Positions 23,754-31,961 of a stretch of DNA of 64,000 bases are shown here, in pieces. Made by a program: the position numbers and the translations under genes. Under the pieces are notes generated by a model that was not told the DNA's origin, searched no databases, and was given only the letters and a program-made list of their open reading frames with translations. The first letter of the stretch is position 1, and the number at the start of each line of letters is the position of its first letter. Source of the stretch: Marinospirillum alkaliphilum DSM 21637. GTDB lineage: Bacteria > Pseudomonadota > Gammaproteobacteria > Pseudomonadales > Halomonadaceae. The stretch covers positions 220,914 to 284,913 of the forward strand of contig NZ_FPJW01000001.1 of the NCBI RefSeq assembly GCF_900119735.1, given 5' to 3'.

Positions 23754-24404
23754 TCATTTTTTATCATCGTCCTTGAGGAGCTCTTCCTCAAGGTCGCTGA
23801 AATCAAAGTCATCCAGACTATCCAGCGTGGCCTGCAGGGTATCTTCCGGAAGTTCCGGCTCTTCACCGGGAAGTGCCAGATCGTCGTCAGCGGCATCTTC
23901 GTCAGTTTCCAGGCCATCCAGATCATCCAGGTCAAACTCTTCCACGTCATCAGCCTCTGCCAGAACTGCATCCAGGTCCGGCTGGCTGACCAGCTCATCA
24001 CTGGCCATGGCGGCAGCGGCTGCCGGTGCAGCTGCAACGGCGGCTTTACGGGCTGGTGCAGCTGCTGGAGCAGGTTTGTCATCCAGTATCATGCCCAGGC
24101 AATCACCCAGCGCAATCAACAACTCTTGCTGTTGCTGGCATAACGCACGTGCAGCCGGTGCTTCAGATGCGATGTCACTGACATTCTGCAGACTGCGATT
24201 CAGCAGCAGCTCAGCCTGCTGGTGATCAAAACTGATATCACCCTGCTCGATGTCGAGTGATTTCTGCCCACTCGCACCGGTTGATTTAAAGCCTTCCAGT
24301 TCCTTGATCAGGCGGTTTCTCTGCAGTCTCAGGTAAAAGATGATACCGAACAGAAGGATTCCCAACTGAGCCAGCAGAACAACTGCCAGGGGAGATAACA
24401 CCAT
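23754..24404 (-). CDS. Membrane-anchored acidic protein of unknown function
   Basis: 216 residues that I do not recognise. One N-terminal membrane helix (VLSPLAVVLLAQLGILLFGIIF, residues 2-23) is followed by basic RLQRNRL, a region with predicted helices (ELLLNRSLQNVSDIASE, ALCQQQQELLIALGDCLGMIL), an Ala/Pro-rich linker (about 110-135) and a strongly acidic tail rich in D, E and L ending in DDDKK. Topology suggests the bulk is cytoplasmic. It converges on the ABC permease gene and diverges from the nitroreductase gene, so it is probably a single-gene unit. Confidence 0.7.
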   Translation of the reverse strand: MVLSPLAVVLLAQLGILLFGIIFYLRLQRNRLIKELEGFKSTGASGQKSLDIEQGDISFDHQQAELLLNRSLQNVSDIASEAPAARALCQQQQELLIALGDCLGMILDDKPAPAAAPARKAAVAAAPAAAAAMASDELVSQPDLDAVLAEADDVEEFDLDDLDGLETDEDAADDDLALPGEEPELPEDTLQATLDSLDDFDFSDLEEELLKDDDKK

Positions 24405-24517
24405 GTTATGCTTTCCTCAAAGGTGTCCATTATTGATGCGCGTCCGTAAAGATTAAGCTGCAAGGCTGCAGGCCGCAACCTGAGGGTCATTAAAAATTGC
24501 AAATCCGGAGTTAATTT

Positions 24518-25075
24518 ATGCAAGCCATGGAGCTGTTGCTGAATCGTAATTCACATCCAAAGCTGACAGAGCCTGTACCCCGGGGGCTGGCTCTGGAACG
24601 AATTTATCAGGCAGCATTAAGAGCCCCTGACCATGCGGGACTCACCCCCTGGCGTTTTATTGAGTTCAGTGGTAAAGGTCTGGATGCGCTGGGTGAGATT
24701 TTTGCTGAAGCTCAGTTGCAGCAACAACCGGGCACAGATATCGAAGAGCTGAATCGACTGCGGATGATGCCTTATCGTGCTCCCTTGTTGATTGCTGTGG
24801 TGGCTCGTATTCAGGAACACCCCAAGGTGCCGGTATCGGAGCAGTTACTGTCAGCAGGTTGTGCCGCTCATGCACTGTTGCTGGCTGCTGAAGCGGAAGG
24901 TTTTGCAGGTATCTGGCGCTCTGGCTGGTTATGCTTTGATCCCCATGTCAAAGCCAGCTTGAAACTGGCCGCACAGGATGAGTTGGTGGGTTTTATTTAT
25001 CTGGGAACACCGGCAGGGCGCCGGAAGCAGTTACCGGAGCGCCAACTCGCTGACTTTGTGGAGCGCTGGGTATGA
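24518..25075 (+). CDS. Nitroreductase family protein, YdjA-like
   Basis: 185 residues, FMN-dependent nitroreductase fold. LLLNRNSHPKLTEPVP and LRAPDHAGLTPWRFIEFSGKGLDALGEIF are close to E. coli YdjA, a minimal member of the family; the C-terminal GLYLGTPAG-like FIYLGTPAGRRK is typical. It uses NAD(P)H to reduce nitro or quinone compounds; the natural substrate is unknown. It overlaps the next gene by four bases. Confidence 0.88.
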   Translation: MQAMELLLNRNSHPKLTEPVPRGLALERIYQAALRAPDHAGLTPWRFIEFSGKGLDALGEIFAEAQLQQQPGTDIEELNRLRMMPYRAPLLIAVVARIQEHPKVPVSEQLLSAGCAAHALLLAAEAEGFAGIWRSGWLCFDPHVKASLKLAAQDELVGFIYLGTPAGRRKQLPERQLADFVERWV

Positions 25076-25530
25076 AGCTGCAGGTTAAACCGGATTTTTT
25101 ACCCTGGTTGAAACAGCACATCCCGTTGACACAACACATGGGCATTCATGGTCTTGAATGGCAAGACCAGATCCTGGTGTTTAACCTGCAGTTGGAGCCG
25201 CTGGTTAACGACAAGGGCACCGGTTTTGGAGGTGGTGTGGCAGGTTTGGCAACCCTGCTGGGCTGGTGTTATGTCAATCTGTTGCTCGACCAGGCTACGG
25301 GGCGCTGTCCGGTGGTGATCAAAGAGTCATCCAACCGCTTTGTAGCCCCCATCACCGGCGATTTTCAAATGCTCTGTTGGTGTGATGATCCAAAGGGCAT
25401 GGAGAGCTTTCTGGAGCGTTACAAGAGCAATGGGCGTGCGCGCATGAGCCTGAATGTTGAAGCCCGGCAGGGCGATCAGTTGTGCTTCAGTTATGAAGGC
25501 GTTTATGTAGCGCTTGGAAATTCAACCTGA
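25072..25530 (+). CDS. YiiD C-terminal-type hotdog thioesterase
   Basis: 152 residues with a hotdog fold pattern: LEPLVNDKGTGFGGGVAGLATLLGWCYVNLLL and VIKESSNRFVAPITGDF, as in the thioesterase domain of YiiD. Likely acyl-CoA or acyl-ACP thioesterase with an unknown substrate. ATGA overlap with the nitroreductase gene shows an operon. Confidence 0.8.
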   Translation: MKLQVKPDFLPWLKQHIPLTQHMGIHGLEWQDQILVFNLQLEPLVNDKGTGFGGGVAGLATLLGWCYVNLLLDQATGRCPVVIKESSNRFVAPITGDFQMLCWCDDPKGMESFLERYKSNGRARMSLNVEARQGDQLCFSYEGVYVALGNST

Positions 25531-25545
25531 TTGGTGTGGTTGGGG

Positions 25546-25574
25546 TTGCATTTTCTTAATGGAGTCAGTATCAT
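25546..25574 (+). promoter_or_regulatory. Sigma-70 promoter of tRNA-Ser
   Basis: TTGCAT, 17 bases, TATCAT, followed by a GC-rich discriminator GCGCGCC as in stringently controlled stable-RNA promoters. Expected transcription start near 25581, about 39 bases before the mature tRNA. Confidence 0.8.
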
Positions 25575-25619
25575 GCGCGCCACTTGTTGAGAGGGAAACC
25601 CCCTTGATGAGTGAATTGC

Positions 25620-25707
25620 GGAGAGGTGGCCGAGTGGTCGAAGGCGCACGCCTGGAAAGTGTGTATACGGAAACGTATCGAGGGTTCGAATCCCTCCTTC
25701 TCCGCCA
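25620..25707 (+). tRNA. tRNA-Ser(GGA)
   Basis: 88 bases including encoded CCA. Acceptor stem GGAGAGG/CTTCTCC with one G-U pair, D arm GGCCGAGTGGTCGAAGGC, anticodon GGA at 25654-25656 in CCTGGAAAG, a long variable arm (TATACG/CGTATC), and T loop GGTTCGAATCC. Very similar to E. coli serW/serX. It reads UCC and UCU codons. Confidence 0.98.
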
Positions 25708-25715
25708 GAATTCAA

Positions 25716-25745
25716 TAAAAAAGCACCCTTCGGGGTGCTTTTTTA
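25716..25745 (+). terminator. Rho-independent terminator after tRNA-Ser
   Basis: AAGCACCC/GGGTGCTT with a TTCG tetraloop, flanked by A-run and a run of six T. It ends the tRNA transcript nine bases after the CCA. Confidence 0.93.
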
Positions 25746-25791
25746 TTTGCCCCGCAAAACCCACAAGCTGTGCTGTGAAGCCCGCAAACAA

Positions 25792-25816
25792 AAAAGGCCC
25801 GGTTAAGGGGCCTTTT
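25792..25816. terminator. Bidirectional terminator-like hairpin
   Basis: AAAAGGCCC (25792-25800) pairs with GGGCCTTTT (25808-25816) around a 7-base loop. Runs of A and T on both sides make it usable from either strand; it most likely ends the leftward yjgA transcript, 54 bases from its stop. Confidence 0.75.
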
Positions 25817-25869
25817 GAATCCTTCTGCCGGTGAGTCGTTTTGCTTGTAAAGCTCGGCAGGTGTTTGTT

Positions 25870-26373
25870 TTAGCCTGGATCACACAGGTCGCGCAGGTAA
25901 CGAAACAGTTTGCGACTGTTGGTCGGTGGTTTGCCTGCTGCCTGTTCTTGCCTGGCATTACGGATCAGCTGGCGAATTTTCTGAGCTTCGCAGGCTGGCC
26001 ATTCATTCATGAAATCAACCAGTGCATTGTCTTCTGCCAGCAGGCGCTCACGCCAGAGTTCCAGTTGCTGGAAGTGGCGGGCATGAGTTTCCGAACCGGC
26101 ATCATAAATATCCATGGCTGCCTGGATGGCTTCATGATCCCGGCTGCGCATCAGTTTGCCGATGCGTTGCAGTTGTCTGCGGCGTGCTTCATGGGATGAG
26201 ATGCGCTTGTATTCAGCCAGGGCTTCCAGCAGTTCCTCATCCAGCTGCAGGGTTTTAAGCTGGTTCTTGTTCAGTTCGAGCAGTTTTTTGCCGACTTCCT
26301 GCAGCGCTTGCATCTGGCGCTTGAGTTCGCTTTTGCTCGGCAGTTCATCCTGTTCGTGGCTTTCGTTGTGCAT
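25870..26373 (-). CDS. yjgA: Ribosome biogenesis protein YjgA/DarP (DUF615)
   Basis: 167 residues, helical. PSKSELKRQMQALQEVGKKLLELNKNQL and RQLQRIGKLMRSRD are the DUF615 blocks. DarP (YjgA) binds the 50S subunit late in assembly. It follows the HPr-like gene by two bases, so here it is the last gene of the rpoN-ptsN group. The C-terminal NSRKLFRYLRDL matches family members. Confidence 0.93.
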   Translation of the reverse strand: MHNESHEQDELPSKSELKRQMQALQEVGKKLLELNKNQLKTLQLDEELLEALAEYKRISSHEARRRQLQRIGKLMRSRDHEAIQAAMDIYDAGSETHARHFQQLELWRERLLAEDNALVDFMNEWPACEAQKIRQLIRNARQEQAAGKPPTNSRKLFRYLRDLCDPG

Positions 26374-26375
26374 GT

Positions 26376-26645
26376 TTACTCTTCTTCGTCAAAACGGTCG
26401 AGGATCAGTTGTTCCAGTGCCTCAATGGCCTGGTTTTCATCCTCTCCGTTGGCGCGGATACTGAGTTGGGTGCCACAGGGGGCTGCCAACATCAGTAGTT
26501 GCATGATGTTGCGAGTGTTGGCCGTACGCTCACCCAGGCAGATTTCGGTCTGTGACTGGAACTGCTGGCATACCTGCACCACACGAGTGGCAGCCCGTGC
26601 ATGCAGGCCGCGTTTATTGATCAGGGTGACTTTCTTTTCTTGCAT
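26376..26645 (-). CDS. ptsO: HPr-like phosphocarrier NPr of PTS-Ntr
   Basis: 89 residues with the phosphorylated histidine in NKRGLHARAATRV (His16) and the second block GERTANTRNIMQLLMLAAPCGTQLSI. NPr passes phosphate from EI-Ntr (PtsP) to PtsN. Position beside ptsN, rapZ and rpoN is standard. SixA-type phosphatases remove phosphate from it in E. coli; a sixA-like gene is at 17.2 kb. Confidence 0.95.
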   Translation of the reverse strand: MQEKKVTLINKRGLHARAATRVVQVCQQFQSQTEICLGERTANTRNIMQLLMLAAPCGTQLSIRANGEDENQAIEALEQLILDRFDEEE

Positions 26646-26656
26646 ACTGGAGCCTG

Positions 26657-27535
26657 TCAGTGGTCGGCAGCAGGTGATGGTGCAGCCAGCTCACGATGAC
26701 GGATTTGCACGTCGTCATGCAGTTGACGGAAATGCTGTCCAAGGCGTTCAGCCAGATAAACTGAACGATGCTGTCCACCAGTGCAACCGATACCTACAGT
26801 GATGTAGCTGCGGCTGCTTTGAACATAACGCGGTAACCAGTGGCTGACAAACTGACTGATGTCGTTATACATCTGTTCTGGCAGTTCATATTGTTCAAGA
26901 AAGCTTGCAACTTCAGGGTCCAGCCCGGTTTTGTCCCGTAGTTTGATGTCCCAGAAGGGGTTGGGTAGACAACGCACATCAAAAATCAGGTCAGCATCCA
27001 GGGGAACGCCACGCTTGAATCCAAACGATTGGAACAGCAGGGTACTGGTCTGGTGTGGTCGACGGGCAACCTGTTCAGCAATGGTGTTGCGCAATTCGTG
27101 AACAGAAAGTCGGGTGGTGTCCAGTGTCAGCTGTGCCAGGCTGGCCAGTGGGTCCAGCAGTTTCTGTTCTTCCTCTATGGCTTCGTTCAGCGACAGCTGG
27201 CCATCACGGGTCAGTGGATGACGCCTGCGAGTGGCTGAAAACCTTTCCATCAGGGTTTTTGCATTGGCATTTAAATAAACCACCAGGACATCCACACCAT
27301 CCGCATTCAGTTCACGCATGATGGTGGGGAAGTGGTCTAAATCTCTGGACAGGTTACGGGCATCAATGCTGACGGCAACCCGGCTGAGGTTTTCCTGCAC
27401 ACGGGCCTGTTCGGCCAGTGGAATCAGCAGGCCAGCCGGCAGGTTGTCGATGGCGTAGTAGCCCAGATCTTCCAGTGCATGCAAGGCAGCACTTTTGCCA
27501 GAGCCAGAACGTCCGCTGATGATGACAAGTTGCAT
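26657..27535 (-). CDS. rapZ: RNase adapter protein RapZ
   Basis: 292 residues. N-terminal Walker A GRSGSGKSAALHALEDLGYYAIDNLP; C-terminal domain with DVRCLPNPFW and the TVGIGCTGGQHRSVYLAERL signature. RapZ senses glucosamine-6-phosphate and guides RNase E to the GlmZ sRNA in E. coli; the role in other groups is less certain. Start at 27535, with GGAGG about nine bases upstream; the frame runs to 27559 without support. Confidence 0.96.
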   Translation of the reverse strand: MQLVIISGRSGSGKSAALHALEDLGYYAIDNLPAGLLIPLAEQARVQENLSRVAVSIDARNLSRDLDHFPTIMRELNADGVDVLVVYLNANAKTLMERFSATRRRHPLTRDGQLSLNEAIEEEQKLLDPLASLAQLTLDTTRLSVHELRNTIAEQVARRPHQTSTLLFQSFGFKRGVPLDADLIFDVRCLPNPFWDIKLRDKTGLDPEVASFLEQYELPEQMYNDISQFVSHWLPRYVQSSRSYITVGIGCTGGQHRSVYLAERLGQHFRQLHDDVQIRHRELAAPSPAADH

Positions 27536-27573
27536 GGCTCCGGGCCTCCTTCCTTGCATGGCAGTTGACGTGC

Positions 27574-28032
27574 TCAGGATGGAATGGGTGCGGTGATCAA
27601 CTGATGCAGTTGTTCCGGCTGATCAGTTTTACGCAGCTCTTTACGCAGTTCTTCATCGGAGAAGCGTTCAGCCAGCAATGCCAGGGTCTGAAGGTGGGCT
27701 TCGTTGGCTTCTTCAGGAACCAGTAGCAGAAAAATCAGATCAACCGGTTGGCCGTCTATGGCGTCAAAGTCGATTTTGTCGCGCAGGCGGATGAAGGTGC
27801 CAACTGCCTGGTCGCAATGGCTGATGCGGCAGTGTGGCAATGCCACACCCTGCCCGATGCCAGTGCTGCCCAGTTTTTCCCGTGCAATCAGCCGCGAGAA
27901 AACTTCTTCGGCATCCAGCTGCGGAATCTGCTGAGCAATGAATTTACTGAAATATTCCAGTACACGTTTTTTGCTGCCCCCGGGCACCCCAAACAGGGTG
28001 CGCTCAAGGGTCAGGATTTCGTTGATCTGCAT
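27574..28032 (-). CDS. ptsN: PTS-Ntr EIIA component PtsN
   Basis: 152 residues, EIIA-fructose/mannitol fold. The phosphorylated histidine is in GIGQGVALPHCRI; LVPEEANEAHLQTLALLAERF follows. PtsN adjusts potassium transport, nitrogen and carbon responses according to its phosphorylation. In Azotobacter and other diazotrophs PTS-Ntr influences nif and storage polymer expression. Located between rapZ and hpf. Confidence 0.96.
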   Translation of the reverse strand: MQINEILTLERTLFGVPGGSKKRVLEYFSKFIAQQIPQLDAEEVFSRLIAREKLGSTGIGQGVALPHCRISHCDQAVGTFIRLRDKIDFDAIDGQPVDLIFLLLVPEEANEAHLQTLALLAERFSDEELRKELRKTDQPEQLHQLITAPIPS

Positions 28033-28051
28033 GGCGGGCAGGGAGACCGGG

Positions 28052-28357
28052 TCAGTGAGTGGCGCCTTGATGGCGAGCCTGGGTTTTTTCCTTGTGTTTG
28101 ATCAGCTGACGGTCCAGCTTGTCAATCAGCTCATCAATCGCAGCGTACATGTCTTCCTTTTCTGCACTGCCGTGGATTTCACCGCCAGCTACGTTCAAGG
28201 TAGCTTCGGCAATCTGGCGCAGCTTATCGACAGTAAGGGTGACCTGAACATTGGAAATTTGATCAAAGTGGCGTTCCAGCTTGGCGAACTTGGACTCGAC
28301 GTATTCACGCAGTGCAGCAGTCAGTTCGACGTGATGACCAGTGATGTTCAGTTGCAT
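28052..28357 (-). CDS. hpf: Ribosome hibernation factor HPF (short form)
   Basis: 101 residues: MQLNITGHHVELTAALREYVESKFAKLERHFDQISNV is the HPF/YfiA start, and GEIHGSAEKEDMYAAIDELIDKLDRQL the family end. It binds the 30S subunit in stationary phase and promotes 100S dimers. AGGAG precedes the ATG. An inverted repeat is immediately upstream. Conserved position after rpoN. Confidence 0.96.
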   Translation of the reverse strand: MQLNITGHHVELTAALREYVESKFAKLERHFDQISNVQVTLTVDKLRQIAEATLNVAGGEIHGSAEKEDMYAAIDELIDKLDRQLIKHKEKTQARHQGATH

Positions 28358-28377
28358 GTTGGGCTCCTGGTTTTATT

Positions 28378-28402
28378 GGGTTTTACAATTTCATTGTAAC
28401 CC
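28378..28402. repeat. Inverted repeat upstream of hpf
   Basis: GGGTTTTACAAT and ATTGTAACCC surround a three-base centre, with one unpaired T. On the plus strand it is followed by five T; on the minus strand it lies between the rpoN terminator-like stem and the hpf start, so it would sit in the 5' leader or promoter of hpf. Role unknown. Confidence 0.45.
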
Positions 28403-28418
28403 TTTTTGCCATAAAGCA

Positions 28419-28456
28419 AAGCCCCGTTGCCGGATGTTTCCGGCAAAAAAGGGCTT
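28419..28456 (-). terminator. Hairpin after rpoN, possible attenuating terminator
   Basis: Nested stems: AAGCCCC/GGGCTT outside and TTGCCGG/CCGGCAA inside with a short loop. On the minus strand only a broken T-tract (TTTGCTTT) follows, so termination is probably partial, letting rpoN transcription reach hpf. Confidence 0.45.
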
Positions 28457-28467
28457 GACAATCAGGC

Positions 28468-29967
28468 TTAACGCAGGCGTTTACGCTCGCTGGAAGGCGG
28501 GATGTTCATGGCTTCGCGGTATTTTGCCACAGTGCGGCGGGCAATCTGGATGCCGGAGTCAGCAAGCAGGTCTGCCAGTTTGCTGTCGGATAGGGGTTTG
28601 CGTGGTGGTTCGGCAGAAATCAGCTTTTTCAGCATGGCCCGAATGGCGGTGGATGAGGCTTCACCACCTTCAGCGGTGGATACATGGCTGGAGAAGAAGT
28701 ATTTCAGCTCAAAAATACCGCGTGGTGTGTGAATGTATTTTTGAGTGGTGGCACGGGATACGGTGGATTCGTGCATTTCGATGGCAGTGGCGATGTCGGC
28801 CAATACCATGGGTTTCATGTATTCTTCGCCTTTTTCGAGGAAGTCCTGCTGTACTTCAACAATTTTGCTACCAACTTTTAGCAGGGTTTCGCTGCGACTT
28901 TGCAGGCTTTTGATCAGCCACTGGGCTTCACGGTAATGATCTTTTAAATATTGATTGGTGTCGCTGGAGTCTGCACGCCGAATCAGGTCGGCATAGTGAG
29001 GTTGAACGCGAAGTTTTGGCAGGGTTTCCGGGTTCAGCTCCACACGCCAGCCATGGCGAGTGCGACTGACTAAAAGATCAGGAACAATGTAGCTGGATGC
29101 TTCACTTTCAATGCTGCTGCCGGGGCGGGGGTTCAGCTGCTGGATCAGGGTGATGATTTCATGCAGCTCATCTTCACTGTTCAGTTTCAAACGACGCAGC
29201 AGGAAGCGGTAGTCACGGCTGGCCAGCACTTCAAGGTATTGGTCAACCAGTTTGCGGGCACAGGCCAGGCGTGGCGTATCGGCAGGCAGTTGCTCCAGTT
29301 GCAGTAGCAGGCACTCACGCAGGTCGCGTGCGCCAATCCCCGGTGGGTCAAAACGCTGGACCAGTTTCAGTACAGCAATGACTTCATCCGTTTCCAGATC
29401 ACTGAACATCGGGTCCTGGCTGCGCAGTGCTTCACAGATCACTTCCGGGTCTTCGGTCAGGTAACCTTCCGGACTGATGCTGTCAATCAGGGTTTCACCG
29501 ATCAGGCGATCATGTTCGTTATGCAGGTTAAGGTTGAGCTGCCACAGCAGGTGGTCAGCCAGGCTGGTTCCAGCGGTGTCTCGCTCAAACTGGTCGCCCA
29601 TATCCTCGCCACTGCCGGAGGGCGGGGAGTAGTCATGGCTGAAGACATCATCCCAGGCAGTATCAACAGGCAGCTCACTGGGCAGGTGATCTTCATCCCA
29701 CTCTTTCATTTCCGTTGGAGCACTGTCTTGAAGGGCTTCAGCCTTTTGTGCTTCGCGGGTGGAGGTGTCAAAAGGGTCTGCCTGAGGGGCTGGCGGATAA
29801 TCCTCGTTCTCTTCCAGTTCCAGTAGTGGATTGGACTCCAGTGCCTGCTGGATTTCCTGTTGCAGGTCCAGTGTGGAGAGCTGCAACAGGTAAATGGCTT
29901 GTTGCAACTGGGGGGTTATAACCAGGTTCTGGGAAAGATTCAGCCCGAGGCTGGGTTTCATCGACAT
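28468..29967 (-). CDS. rpoN: RNA polymerase sigma-54 factor
   Basis: 499 residues. The Q-rich activator-contact region I is at the N-terminus (LSQNLVITPQLQQAIYLLQLSTLDLQQEI), an acidic region II at about 45-115, the core-binding domain next, and the C-terminal DNA-binding part with the helix-turn-helix and RpoN box ARRTVAKYREAM near the end. It is needed for the nifENX promoter at 5695-5710. lptB lies upstream with a gap of 82 bases. Confidence 0.98.
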   Translation of the reverse strand: MSMKPSLGLNLSQNLVITPQLQQAIYLLQLSTLDLQQEIQQALESNPLLELEENEDYPPAPQADPFDTSTREAQKAEALQDSAPTEMKEWDEDHLPSELPVDTAWDDVFSHDYSPPSGSGEDMGDQFERDTAGTSLADHLLWQLNLNLHNEHDRLIGETLIDSISPEGYLTEDPEVICEALRSQDPMFSDLETDEVIAVLKLVQRFDPPGIGARDLRECLLLQLEQLPADTPRLACARKLVDQYLEVLASRDYRFLLRRLKLNSEDELHEIITLIQQLNPRPGSSIESEASSYIVPDLLVSRTRHGWRVELNPETLPKLRVQPHYADLIRRADSSDTNQYLKDHYREAQWLIKSLQSRSETLLKVGSKIVEVQQDFLEKGEEYMKPMVLADIATAIEMHESTVSRATTQKYIHTPRGIFELKYFFSSHVSTAEGGEASSTAIRAMLKKLISAEPPRKPLSDSKLADLLADSGIQIARRTVAKYREAMNIPPSSERKRLR

Positions 29968-30049
29968 GGGTGTTCAGCTACTCATCAGGTGCCGCAAAAA
30001 TATCCGGGTGGCCAACTCAGCAATTTTTATGCCATGGCTCATGAACACT

Positions 30050-30778
30050 TTATATCTTAAATTGCTCGCCCAGGTAAACCCTTCTGACATCAGCATTGGA
30101 TAGAATTTCTTCAGCATTGCCCTGGGCTATCAGTGCACCTTCGCTGACAATGTAAGCACGTTCACAGATTTCCAGTGTTTCACGCACATTATGGTCGGTG
30201 ATCAGCACCCCGATATTGCGGGCCTGGAGTTGGCGAATGATGCCCATGATTTCGGCGACCGAGATGGGATCAACACCGGCAAAGGGTTCATCCAGCAGGA
30301 TGAAGTCGGGTTCGTTGGCCAGGGCGCGGGCAATTTCAACCCGCCGTCTTTCACCACCCGACAGGCTCATGCCTTTGTTCTTGCGAATGTGGGTGATGGA
30401 AAATTCTTCGAGCAGTTGCTCCAGCAGGGACTGGCGCTGTGCCTTGTCCAGCTCCTTGCGCAGCTCCAGAATGGCCAGAATGTTGTCTTCCACGCTGAGT
30501 TTGCGGAATACCGAAGCCTCTTGCGGCAGGTAGCCCAGGCCTGCGCGGGCACGACCATGCATTGGCAGGCGCGTGATGTCACGGTCATCCAGCAGGATTT
30601 TTCCGGCATCGGCTTTCACTAGCCCGACAATCATGTAAAAAGAGGTGGTTTTGCCGGCGCCATTAGGGCCCAGTAACCCAACAATTTCGCCCTGACGCAC
30701 ATCCAGGCTGATGTCTCGGACCACCTTGCGGCCCTTGTAACTTTTTTGCAGGTTGCGGGCAGTCAGGCTTTTACTCAT
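30050..30778 (-). CDS. lptB: LPS export ABC ATPase LptB
   Basis: 242 residues. Walker [17 protein letters not shown], signature [16 protein letters not shown], Walker [14 protein letters not shown], switch [13 protein letters not shown]. LptB with LptF/LptG drives lipopolysaccharide from the inner membrane onto the Lpt bridge. It overlaps lptA by four bases. Confidence 0.98.
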   Translation of the reverse strand: MSKSLTARNLQKSYKGRKVVRDISLDVRQGEIVGLLGPNGAGKTTSFYMIVGLVKADAGKILLDDRDITRLPMHGRARAGLGYLPQEASVFRKLSVEDNILAILELRKELDKAQRQSLLEQLLEEFSITHIRKNKGMSLSGGERRRVEIARALANEPDFILLDEPFAGVDPISVAEIMGIIRQLQARNIGVLITDHNVRETLEICERAYIVSEGALIAQGNAEEILSNADVRRVYLGEQFKI

Positions 30779-31338
30779 TGCTGGTTCCCTTCTGGCTGAA
30801 TGGTGGCTTCGCGTCGTCTGGGGGTAAGAATGACCTCAACACGACCGGCATCACTTTCAGCCTGTTCTGCCTGAATGTCCTGGCTGAGCAGGTTGTAGGT
30901 CAGGCGGTGACCACGAAAACTGTCTTCGCCCTGAACCAGGCGGGCATTGCCGGTTAACACAACACGATCTTGTGCGGGTTGGTAGTCGATGGTTTCAGCC
31001 CAGGCCTCCACCTTGGGTTCTTCTGCCCTGGGTCGATCGCGCATATAAGCCAGCTCGCCGGGTGAGCTGGCGGTTGCCCGCTCCAGTGCGCCGTCCTCAC
31101 CCCGATGTAACTCCAGAAGCTCAGCTTTGATTTTCAGTTCACCCTGGGTGACTTCCACCTGGCCGGTGTAGGTTGCCAGTTGTTGCTGATTATTCCACTG
31201 CATGCGTTCTGATTGAACCTGGACCGGTTTTTCACGATCTTCCGGAAGCGCCAGGGTCAGTGAACTGTATGCCAGCAGCAGACTTAACAGGAGGCCTGGC
31301 TTGTAAAAGCGGGATGGAGCAAGAAGCGCATCCTTCAT
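30775..31338 (-). CDS. lptA: LPS transport periplasmic protein LptA
   Basis: 187 residues. Signal peptide about residues 1-30 ([18 protein letters not shown]), then the OstA beta-jellyroll ([42 protein letters not shown]). LptA polymerises as the periplasmic bridge between LptC and LptD. Overlaps lptB and lptC by four bases each. Confidence 0.95.
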   Translation of the reverse strand: MKDALLAPSRFYKPGLLLSLLLAYSSLTLALPEDREKPVQVQSERMQWNNQQQLATYTGQVEVTQGELKIKAELLELHRGEDGALERATASSPGELAYMRDRPRAEEPKVEAWAETIDYQPAQDRVVLTGNARLVQGEDSFRGHRLTYNLLSQDIQAEQAESDAGRVEVILTPRRREATIQPEGNQQ

Positions 31339-31958
31339 GGTAAAGGCTCCTGAGAAGGCGGGTTCGTCAGGTAGCTGCCGCTGACCTGTTGCAGGATTTC
31401 TGCCAGTCCGGTTTGCATGTCAACGGCAAGTCCAATGCCTTGGGTGACTCCGCCGGGGCTGGTGAAGTGGACCGGGTCAGGGGTGTTTGCCTGTTGTGCA
31501 TTGGTATCAACCCACAGGCGGTTGGTGGTGAATTCGGGCAGGTAAGCAGATTCCGGATCGATGGGTTGGAGTATCACCTGTTCTTCCAGGTAAAGTTCCT
31601 GGTTGCTGCGATACTCTGCACGCAGGGCCTGCAGCCGCCAACTTTGACCCGACTCACCATGATGATAAACCACTGGTAGTTGCATCAGTGCCAGGTCGTT
31701 TTCCGGATAGTGGGTGACCTGTTCTGCATGGATCACCTGCAGTAATCGCCCTTCTGCATCAAAGCGGGAAAGGCGAGCCTGTTCGATGTAATAATCCGGC
31801 TCACCATGTTCACGTGGCAGTGCTGTGTAGGGTGGGGTTTGGGTGCTTTCCTGCAGCCATACAATCACTCCGCCCAGCAGCAATAGAGCCAGTACGCCAG
31901 CCAGTCGACGCATGCCCGGAGTGATGAGGCTGTTAAGGCGAGTGATCAGGCCCGGCAT
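31335..31958 (-). CDS. lptC: LPS export protein LptC
   Basis: 207 residues with one membrane anchor (RRLAGVLALLLLGGVIVWL at about 18-36) and a periplasmic jellyroll (PDYYIEQARLSRFDAEGRLLQVIHAEQVTHYP). It anchors the Lpt bridge to LptBFG. It is followed by lptA with a four-base overlap and preceded by kdsC three bases away. Confidence 0.93.
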   Translation of the reverse strand: MPGLITRLNSLITPGMRRLAGVLALLLLGGVIVWLQESTQTPPYTALPREHGEPDYYIEQARLSRFDAEGRLLQVIHAEQVTHYPENDLALMQLPVVYHHGESGQSWRLQALRAEYRSNQELYLEEQVILQPIDPESAYLPEFTTNRLWVDTNAQQANTPDPVHFTSPGGVTQGIGLAVDMQTGLAEILQQVSGSYLTNPPSQEPLP

Positions 31959-31961
31959 AAA

